A stretch of 64,000 nt of DNA from contig JAFCMP010000521.1 of the NCBI GenBank assembly GCA_017506865.1, forward strand, positions 434,001 to 498,000. Direction: 5' to 3'. Both the position numbers and the translations under genes were made by a program. Origin of the DNA: Tribonema minus (Eukaryota; Sar; Xanthophyceae; Tribonematales; Tribonemataceae). Every line of letters starts with the position of its first letter. The stretch's first letter is position 1. The notes under the pieces are model-generated. The model worked only from the letters and a program-made list of their open reading frames with translations. It was not told the DNA's origin and did no database searches. This document shows, in pieces, positions 55,945 through 64,000 of this stretch.

Positions 55945-58900
55945 ATGTTCCAGCTGAAGAACTTTTTCTCGTCCTCTAGCAGAGACGTGGGAGGATCACG
56001 CGGGTCGACGCCTCGGGGAGAGCAGCAGAGGAAAAAGGGGGGCCGCGAAGCAGGAGGAGCGCGCGATACCAATGGTGCCTTGGCGGATATCGACAAGCTG
56101 GATATTACTCACATTACCAGCAGGGTAATAGGTGAGTGAAACACTTCCGCTACTGGTGTGGTGCAGCGCTCTGTCGCATGCAGCGCTCGAAGGCAGTTGC
56201 ACTGTTACGTGAGGAGGCGGCTGTGCAACAGGCAGCAGCAGCTGCTGGTGGCGCTGTTACTGTGACGCAAGATTGAGGTTGCTATTGCTGCTGCTTCCAT
56301 ACATCAAACATGTGTGTAGTGCAGGCGATGGGGAATGCAAAGCAGTGCACGTGTCGCAGTGTTGCCCGAGTCATGTACATAGCCTATGCCTTGGACAGCT
56401 GGTGCACCACCCCTCGGCAGTATCAATGTTCACATCGGCAGCCACTGGGACCGTCAGCCGCTGGTATATCGTTTCCCTTTATGACAGAAGTCGCAGGCGC
56501 TGCTGTCGTGCGCAGCAGCAGCATGCCAATATCACCAGCAGGCACCATGTGTGCACAGCTGCACGAGCATCGTCATGGACCACGCGCCCTGACAACTGCC
56601 ATATACCGCAGTCAGCGCTACGGGAAGTGGCGAGCATTCGCTCCGTAGTTGTATTCCACCCGGTACTGCTCGCACGCGACAGTGCACCCTCTCAAGTAGC
56701 AGCAGCGCACTGTGTTGACAGCGCAGCGGATAGTGACATGTGAAGCACTTCCACAACAGCTTATGGGCTGTCGGCACACTTCCACATCACTGGTGCTCAA
56801 GTAGATGATTGCGGTCACTGCACGCGCCCGCACGTGGCGGAGTCTGTCGTAACCGCAGTAGTATCATAGAAAGATAGTTGCGGCGTGTAAACCCCCCCCC
56901 CCGCACTTGACAGTAGGGTGAACAGGTCCCCAACGTCCTGCCACCGCCTACGACAAACCAGCATAGCGCGCGTACGCCACGCTGCCCGCATCAAGCGCCG
57001 GGAAGCCGGCTGCGCGCCGCGCTGCTGAGCGCTGCTGCGCGCGCAAGCGGCGCCGTGCTGCAGCAGCGGCAACAGCAGCAGCAGTAATGCCCTCAGCCAT
57101 AAGCCCAACGTGCACTGCTGCCGCCAGCACCCAGGCGTCACAGCGAGCGATTGCGCCGCCTCAAGCACGTCCGCCCCGTCGCGCAGCAGCAGCAGCAGCC
57201 GCCGCCGCTGCTGCCGTCATTTGTCAGCCGCCGGCCAGCGCAGGCAGTAGGCCACGAAACTGTCGATAGAAGAGCGTGAAGGTGTGCAGCCGCTCACAGT
57301 TGGTGTGTAGGGACGTCCCTTTGCGTGGGCAGCAGGCGCGACCACTGGCCGCAGCCGCGGCAGCAGCGCGCAAACTGCGCTGCCGGCAGCAGCGACGGCG
57401 ACGGCGGCGGCAGCAGCACCTTCTGTCGTCGGCGGGCCATGCACCCCATAGTGCGCTCTTCATGCGCAGAGTCGTGCTGTACCGCCTGCGCGCTCGCTGC
57501 CGCTTTCGTACCTGTAGCGGCGGGGCGAGAGCCCGCTGCCACACGCGAGGGGGCTGTGTGATGACGGGCCCTGTCCATACCTCCTGGCACCTCTGCGCAA
57601 GTACGTTTAGTGACACGCATTGAAGCGCGTACACAGTTGAAGTAAGCGACAATGCAAGGTGAATTTGCAGAGCGCCGGCGGGCGGAGCGCGGCTCGTTCC
57701 TGCCGCAGCTATGTGCGCTGCCGAGCGCTGTCTCTCTCTCTCTCTTAGGCTGTGCGGTCTGGTGACGTGGGCGTCCAAGTAAGACGTGTGTTTGCAGCTC
57801 TGACGCGCGGAGCGCAGCCCGCTGCCGCCGGAGAGCGGTCGCTTGACAGCTCTGTCGGCGTGCTGCTGCCGAGCGCGCTCTCGTCATCCGGCGGTCATGC
57901 GCGCACTGCGGCCTCGTGATTGCGGAGCAGCGCGCCCGCTGCCCGGTGCGGCGTGTCAGCGCGCTGTCTCTGCCGCTCAGGGGCATCCGCGCCGGGCATC
58001 TCGACCACCCGGAACACGGCAGAGGCGCCGGACGACAGGCGCAGGCCGCGATACGGAGCGCAGCGGCAAGGCGCTGACGCACGCGCAGTGCAGCCACGCG
58101 CCGCGCCTTACCGTAACGTCATCGCTGACAACCCCCCCCCCCCCCCCCCGCGGCGCACGCGCATTCACAGCCATGGGCTACGCGCACGACGGCCCCAGCA
58201 GCCGCGACGCGTGCCGCAACAACGCGGACCTCCTCGGCGCGTACCTCGCGGCGTACCACGGCGGCCACTTCCTCGTGTGGAGCGTCGCCGCCGACGGCGG
58301 CAGCAGCGCTCAGTCGAAAAAGCTCTGGGACAGGCTGGGGGGGCAGGTGCTGAATGTGTCGTGGGATCCGCGCGAGAGCGGGGGCGGCGGCGGCGGCGGC
58401 GGTGAGGGGGGGGCGGAGGAGGAGGAGGAGGCGTGCTGCCTGCACCCGCCACTCGGGCAGCTGGTGCACCTGTGCTACAGCATGCAGGGCTGGCTGGAGC
58501 TCCACCCGCAGAACGTCGTCGCGGCGTGCTGCCGCGTGGAGCAGCGCACCGCGGTGCTCATCGCGTGCTACCTGCGCTACTCGGGCGAGGTGAGGCGCGT
58601 GCAACTACGGTTACAGTTACATTTACAGCTAAAAGAGTGCGCGGCGTGCTTACATTTACAGTGGAAACAGTGCGCGGCGTGCTGCTGCGTGGAGCAGCGC
58701 AGGGCCGTGCTCGTCGCGTTCTACCTGCGCCACTCCGGCGAGGTGAGGCGCTCAAAGTTACAGTTGCACTTGCGGTTGGAGAGTCACGCGGCGCGCTGCC
58801 GCATGGAGCAGCGAGCGGCATCGCTCACCGCCTGCTGCTGCTGCGCTGCTGTGGCGAGGCGAGGCAGTTACATGACAGTTTCTGGGGGAGCAGGCTGTCA

Positions 58901-61900
58901 CGCAGCGCAGCGCGATGCGTGTGAAAGTGCAGCGGTGTAGTCGGCGGCGGAGGCAGCGCGCCGCCTGGGGCGGTGGGCGGTGGCGCTCGTTGCGGGGACC
59001 CTGAGCGGCTCCGACGAGGTACTGTGACAGTTGCAGTTGCACCTAGGCAGATCAGGAGTAGGGCCAGACAAATGCGCAGAGCAGCGCCTCGCCAGGCTAC
59101 GAAGAAGGCGCAGTGCTGGACAGCGGCGGCAATGCGGCACCGGCGGCAGTGCCGCGTGCAGCAGAGGGTGGCGCTATTTGTTGAGAGTTAGGGTTGGCGT
59201 TAGGGGTGACTGCGCGAACCGGCAGGCGTTGCAGCTCTCAGGCGCTAGCGCAACCTCAAGTCTCCCCCGGGCACCATCGCATTGAGCGAGCAGTCGCGGC
59301 TTGTGCAGGAGCGGGTGCCTCCCCGCACAGCAAGAAGTGCAGGACAGCTTCAAAGTTGAAGTTTGGTGCGCCCGTCCGCCTTTGAGGCCAGTCAGCAGGA
59401 ACTTCAACTTGCGCTGAGGACATGCACAGCAACGGCCTGCTTATGTCAAGTTTGCAGGCAAGCAAGCACGTGAAGAACGTGGCACACAAATGATGTCATA
59501 AAGATGTTTGCTTGGCCCTCTCAGTTGATGCCAACAGCCGTCACCACAGGGTTTCAAGCCCTGACTGCAGGATCGCTAGGAGTTGGCGGGATGTGGGCTG
59601 GGGGTTACCCCTTGGCGGCTCTCTCAGTTGGTGGCAACAGCTGCCAGTGCAGGGTTCCACGCCCTGATTGCAGGATGGCTAGGATGTTGTGTGACGCGGG
59701 CTGGGGGTGTCCCCTGAGCATGTTGCCCTGCTCATGGTCGGTTAGGGTCAGGTCGATGCCAGGCTCCAGGATTCTGCCAGTGAGCGTCGTGGGCATTGGA
59801 GACCGGTGCCTGTGAATGGTACCTGCGCCAGACGATGGACGTCACTCACGGCGCGCCCTCTCCCGATTCGATGCCTTCGCCGATCGCCCACCATGTTGGC
59901 AAGCATCTCGAGAGTTGCATGCTTGTGGTGTATGGATGTACATGCCCTGCATCGCACGCTTGGCTGGTACGGCGGTCACGCTTGCCAGTGGACACAGACT
60001 CAATGCAGCACGTTGCCTTCTAGCAGCACATGGCTGGCGTCGGTCTCCTGTGGCACCGGTCACCTCGACGTCTACCTCTGGCGGTTCACAGCAGCGGCCC
60101 GCCACGCTGCGCCCCCCGCTGTGCTATGTATCCGGCGGTCACCCCTGTCGTATGTTAGGGTCAGGGCTAGGGTTAGGGTAAGGAGCACCCCGCATTCGAC
60201 GCGCAATGGCACCAGGCACCGATGCCATCAGGGGCAACGGTAGCCTGCAGCGAACGCTGAAACTCCCAATGCGCGCTCTCTCCCCACGCGATGCCCTTCG
60301 CTGTGTCAGGCGACGACAGCCTGCACCAGATGCCAACTGTTGCTGCGCTCTCCCCCCCACACGCGATGCCCTCCCGCGCCCGCCCCCCCCCCCCCCCCTG
60401 CCAGGAGGCCTTTGCGCTGGAGGCGTACAAGAAGGTGCGTGAGAAGCGCCACATGAGCGGCGCGGGGCGCGCGGCGACGGGGCGCGGCGACATGTCCGAC
60501 GTGCCGCCGAGCCTGCGCGTGCTCTTTGCCAACTTCGACCAGTACATGGTGAGTGAAGCGGCGCTGACACTTCTTCAATTTAAAGTTTCTTGTGTGCGGC
60601 GACGGGCCGCAGCGACATGTCTGACGTGCCGCTGAGCCTGCGCGTGCTCTACGCGAACCTCAACCAGTACATGGTGAGCGCTGAGACTTCTTCAACTTGC
60701 AGTGCGTAATGTGCGGCAACGGGCTGCAGTGTCAGGTCATTTGGACATGCTGTCGAGCCTGCGCGTGCTCGTTTCGAACTTCAGCCAGTTCACGGACGAG
60801 CGCTGTTCGCTGCAGCTTGGCAGATCTTTTCACCTTCACAAACTTCGCCGCTTGTGCAGCGACTGCAGCGCCGCATCACCTCTCACGGGACCACTCCGGC
60901 TGCGCAGCTTCACTCCTCGTGTGACCACCGCTGTCGCCGGCTTGATGCGCGATGAATCGTGTCGCTGCGCGGCAGCGCCGGCTCAACCCTTACCCTAGCC
61001 CTACCCCCCCTAACCCCGCTGCGGAGCTGGCGCGGGATGGCGCACAGCCGAACGGCGCCGCATGCGACTCGTGCCGCCGTCGCCGCAGCTCCTGTAACTG
61101 TCCGATGCGTAACTGTCGCGGCCAAACGCCCGCGCAGGGGCTCCGATGCGTAGCCAGCCGCCACCGCTGAGCGTGCGCGCCACAACTGCCGCCGCTTCCG
61201 TGTGAGTGTGTGACGTGCGCCCCGCGCAGCCAGGGTTAGGGTTAGCGCTAGGATTAGGGCCAGAGTGCGCAGGGAACTCTGACGTCGGTACTTGCCGGCT
61301 GCTGCGCGCGCGCCACCGCCGCCGCCGATCCAACTGCTGTAGTTGCCCCCGTCACGCAGGTATCACAGAGAGCGCCTCTGTAACTGTCGGACATGTAACT
61401 GTCCACTGGCGCAGGTCGCGGGGCGCCTCCCGGACCCCACCGTCCTCACGCTGCTGAACCTGACGCTGGAGGGCATGCCCTCATGTATCACAGAGAGCAA
61501 CTGTAAATGTCGGATGTGTAACTGTCCACTGGCGCAGGTCGCGGGGCGCCCGCCGGACCCCACCGTCCTCACGCTCCTGAACCTGTCGCTGGAGGGCATG
61601 CCTTTGATGGACGCCGCGCCGTGCGTGGACGTGTGGGACCAGCAGTCGCTCGTCTACACGACGGCGCACCCGGGCGCGGACGAGGTGCTGTGGAACGCCG
61701 ACGAGGGCTTCTTCTTCCACAAGGTATGTGGGTGTATAGTTCTAACACTGAGGCAGCTGCTTCTCCCGCGAGGCGCGCGCGCGGCAAGGGGTGCCTAGGA
61801 GTGAGGGCTGCGGCGGAGGCGCGATCGGATGAGACGCACGCGGGGCGGATTTGTATAGAAGTACATTTCAAATACATGACTGTCTCAATGTGTTTACGAA

Positions 61901-63913
61901 GCGTGTAGTGAGGGTTGGACGCGAAATCAGACGGTGTGGAACTAGTATTGTGGGGCGCGAGCGTCGGCTTCCTCTTTAGAATGGTGCGTGGGGGGGATTA
62001 CGTGGGCTCGTCGTCAGATGGTGTGCACGCAGGCACTTCGGAACGCGATCGGCGGTGTTTGGTTTCACTCAAGGCGCCGGGGCACAATTGGATTGCCATA
62101 GCTGAGGCGCCATCACATGTGATACATGGGGGTAGGCTTGTATATGTTCGTTCAGGGGCTTGCGCCAGTGTGGCAGGCACGCTGGGAAGTCACAGTTCAC
62201 AGCCACGTGACTCGACACCACATTCGCCTGTCCTCTGCGTGAATGACAGCCCCAGTGTTTTCGGCGCACACACATGTGGAACTGAAATCGCGTTCGGACT
62301 GCGCGCGTGGGGGTCCTTTTACGAGGTGCGCACGCGGGGCTTGCGGTGACCGTGAGGTGGCACGGCTCGGCGGCTGCAGACTGGCTGCTACACATGTGCG
62401 GCCTCAACATACCAATGTACCCCCCCACACACACACGCCCCCCGCCGCGCGAGCAGATCAACCGCGCGCTCTGCGGCGACTTTGTCATCGTCGTGCGCTT
62501 TGGCGGCGGCGACGACGACGATAATGCGGCGGCGGGCCTGCCGCCGTACAGCGACACGCGCGTGCTGCTGCGCTACGCCAACTGCGCGGGCTTCGTGCTG
62601 CCGGGCGTGCCGCTGCGCCTGTCACTCGACGAGATCGACGTCAGCGCGCGCTACGCGGACGGCTTCGACGGCGGCTTCTGCATGACGGCCGTCTTCGACA
62701 CGGTCGACGGCAGCGCGATACAGGACGACCAGGTGCGCTGCGCGCGCGGCGCCCTCCCCCCGTGCTGAGCACTGCAATGCTTGAAGTTGGTGTCTCATTT
62801 CCTTCTCAAGGTGAAGTCGGGGTCAGTCCCTGCCAGCATAGCAGCAGCGGCGGCGACGGCAGCGCGATACAGGACGACCAGGTGCGTGGCTCCCGCGCTG
62901 AAGAAGCGGGTGAAGCATTGGTCGCGGCTCTCGATGCTGCTGGCCTGCCGCCGTGAAGTGCGGTACGGGTACGCGACAGGCTTTGCTCATGCGTCCTGCA
63001 TGACGGCTGTCTTGGACACGGTCGACGGCAGCGCGATACAGGACGACCAGGTGCGCGCGCGCCCCCCCATGCTGCGCACCGCAATACAGTACTTGAAGTT
63101 GGTGTTTCGCTCCCCCTCTCAAGGTGAAGTTGGGGCTCTCAGTTCAGTAGCGACACCATACAGCCACCGGGAGCGGCAGCGGTCCTGCATGACGGCCGTC
63201 TTCGACACGGTCGACGGCAGCGTGATACAGGACGACCAGGTGCGTAGCCCCCGCCGTGCTGAGCGTTTGTTCCCCTCATGTGAAGTTGGGGCTTTCTCAG
63301 CTATTGTTGAAGTTCGGTGGCAAGGTAATACAGCCACTTGGGGAGCGCGGCAGTGGCGGCGCAGCGCGCCGATGGCGATACAGGACGTCCAGGTGCGCGG
63401 GCATCGCCGTGCTGAGCGCTGCGGCGGCGGGTGAAGCGTCCATTGCGGCTCTCGGCGCTGTTGGCCTGCCGCTGTGAGGTGCGCTACGCGACGGTCCCTG
63501 ACGACGCATCCTTCATGATGGTCGTCTTCGAGACCATCGACGGCAACGCCGTTCCGAATGATCAGGCCCCCCTCCGCTGGGTGTTGCGATGGATGATGTC
63601 GACGCAGTCCCTCGCAGCCTGGCTCTGGCAGCACTGGCAGCGCTTGCGTAACCTGCCTGTGCCTTCTGCGTCGCGTCTGGCTCGGCCCTTGTCTTGTGCC
63701 TCGCACAACATTACTGTGACAACACCTCTGCGACCGATAGCGCCTAACATATCATGGCCCGCTTCGCCGCCTCTCGCGCCATGACAGTACTTCAGCGACG
63801 CGCTGGAGCCGCTGCTGCGCGGCGCTGCCGCCGCCGCTGCTGCTGCCGCTGCCGCCGCCATCTGTCACCACGGTTTTCGTCACATCCCGGCATCGGCAGC
63901 ACAGCTACAGTAG
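55945..63913 (+). CDS. PTEN: PTEN-like phosphatase with tensin-type C2 domain
   Basis: Exons: 55945-56131, 58171-58589, 60405-60548, 61538-61723, 62457-62732, 63788-63913. Phases agree and give 445 codons plus stop, close to PTEN (403). PTEN removes the 3-phosphate of PtdIns(3,4,5)P3 at the plasma membrane. Exon 1 ends in LDITHITSRVI and exon 2 opens AMGYAHDGPS, the PTEN family entry motif. RNNADLLGAYLAAYHGGHFLVWSV matches the N-terminal phosphatase strand-helix. The P-loop is C182-CRVEQ-R188, so the CX5R Cys and Arg are kept, but the usual HCKAGKGR glycines, His and Lys are changed. A Gly/Glu insertion of about 24 residues separates WD from HPP in the WPD-like loop. Exons 4-5 form the C2 domain (LTLLNLSLEGMPLMD, LVYTTAHPG, CGDFVIVVRF, RLSLDEIDVSARYAD). 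The last exon ends in an Ala run and a TAG; the protein could continue if a further exon is used. Auxilin-like or formin-like PTEN domains are alternatives, less likely because the length fits PTEN. Confidence 0.8.
58600..58870 (+). repeat. Two 3' exon echoes of the PTEN-like exon 2
   Basis: The exon end and donor (GCGTGCTGCCGCGTGGAGCA ... GGGCGAG|GTGAGGCGC, 58589/58590) recur at 58673-58758 (encoding AACCCVEQRRAVLVAFYLRH) and more weakly at 58786-58865 (AARCRMEQRAASL). Here the separating motif is GTTACAGTTACATTTACAG-like rather than TTGAAG. The frame stays open through both copies. Confidence 0.9.
59187..59206 (+). repeat. TTAGGG-like interstitial repeat
   Basis: GTTAGGGTTGGCGTTAGGGG in intron 2 of the PTEN-like gene, a degenerate telomere-type sequence. 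Confidence 0.7.
60154..60183 (+). repeat. TTAGGG-like interstitial repeat
   Basis: GTTAGGGTCAGGGCTAGGGT followed by TAGGGTAAGG, intron 2 of the PTEN-like gene. Confidence 0.85.
60590..60800 (+). repeat. Two 3' exon echoes of the PTEN-like exon 3
   Basis: The last ~80 bp of exon 3 and its donor recur at 60597-60676 (ACATGTCTGACGTGCCGCTG ... CAGTACATG|GTGAGCG, keeping the frame) and, more diverged, at 60711-60797. ACTTCTTCAA motifs separate the copies. Confidence 0.9.
61231..61260 (+). repeat. TTAGGG-like interstitial repeat
   Basis: CAGGGTTAGGGTTAGCGCTA followed by GGATTAGGGC in intron 3 of the PTEN-like gene. A related run (CTTACCCTAGCCCTACCCCC) lies near 60990-61015. Confidence 0.85.
61410..61481 (+). 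repeat. 5' exon echo of the PTEN-like exon 4
   Basis: The acceptor CACTGGCGCAG and the first ~65 bp of exon 4 are present twice: echo from 61415, true exon from 61538. The echo stops at GGAGGGCATGCCC. Both copies are preceded by TGTAACTG-type hexamers. Only the second continues into the C2 domain. Confidence 0.9.
61920..61990 (+). repeat. 3' exon echo of the PTEN-like exon 4
   Basis: A diverged copy of the exon end encodes ELVLWGASVGFLFRM and ends in GGTGCGTG, matching the true end EVLWNADEGFFFHK and its donor. Confidence 0.75.
62780..63570 (+). repeat. Five 3' exon echoes of the PTEN-like exon 5
   Basis: The exon end CAGCGCGATACAGGACGACC|AG and donor recur near 62881, 63050, 63239, 63393 and 63565. 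The copies at 62998-63050 and 63184-63239 also keep upstream sequence TGCATGACGGCYGTCTT. The outermost has the same layout but many changes. Most units are led by CTTGAAGTTGGTGT or GTGAAGTTGGGGCT. Confidence 0.9.
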
Positions 63914-64000
63914 CGCCTGACGTGCCTGCACTTGGAAATATATGTTCATGCACGTCACATTTAGCCTCGCCGTGTCTTGTGTCGCGCAACAGTACTTTAG

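Overview
The window is a GC-rich, intron-dense nuclear sequence from a eukaryote. Coding regions are split into short exons (55 bp to 1.2 kb) with GT-AG and some GC-AG introns. Acceptors are preceded by C-runs or CCG/CTG repeats, and introns carry TTAGGG-like telomere-type repeats. The gene content (Hrd3/SEL1L, a PTEN-type phosphatase and several fungal-type Zn(II)2Cys6 regulators) plus this intron style suggests an alga-like protist. A photosynthetic stramenopile such as a yellow-green alga is my guess, not something the sequence proves. All gene models below were assembled by hand from splice phases and paralogue or family alignment.

Layout, left to right. (1) The 5' part of an Ala/Gln-rich minus-strand gene runs off the left edge (1-493). 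(2) A nine-exon plus-strand Hrd3/SEL1L homologue lies at 983-9506. (3) After a gene-poor 2.4 kb comes Zn2Cys6 gene A (plus, 13 exons, 11874-25757). Its 3-kb intron 5 holds an inverted pair of copies of an unrecognised coding fragment. (4) A 2.5-kb convergent interval contains an unexplained 622-codon open frame (26417-28285). (5) Zn2Cys6 gene B (minus, 9 exons, 28282-37004) follows, with three E2F-like palindromes just upstream. (6) A gene-poor stretch leads to a 3.65-kb element with 612-bp inverted terminal repeats (39404-43058). It carries the remains of a Helitron-type CxxC/helicase-associated protein and ends 41 bp before the start codon of (7) Zn2Cys6 gene C (plus, 11 exons, 43100-53968). 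(8) After 2 kb without a convincing gene, a six-exon PTEN-like lipid phosphatase with a tensin-type C2 domain occupies 55945-63913.

A, B and C are ancient paralogues. They share the same domain order (N-terminal Zn2Cys6 cluster, linker, a middle region like the fungal regulatory domain, conserved helical blocks, long Ala/Gly/Gln-rich tail). Several exons are identical in length (156, 192/186, 87, 149 bp), and in B one exon of 236 bp equals 87+149. HRD3 and PTEN are unrelated housekeeping and signalling genes; I see no operon-like link between them and the regulators.

The most unusual property of the window is a general one. Introns of all five multi-exon genes are filled with decaying tandem copies of the adjoining exon edge. 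Copies upstream of an exon keep its acceptor and 5' part; copies downstream keep its 3' part and donor. Similarity falls with distance from the exon. Many copies are separated by a hexamer-type motif based on TTGAAG (TTGAAGTTGAAGTT), or in the PTEN gene also GTTACA. I call these exon echoes and list them individually.
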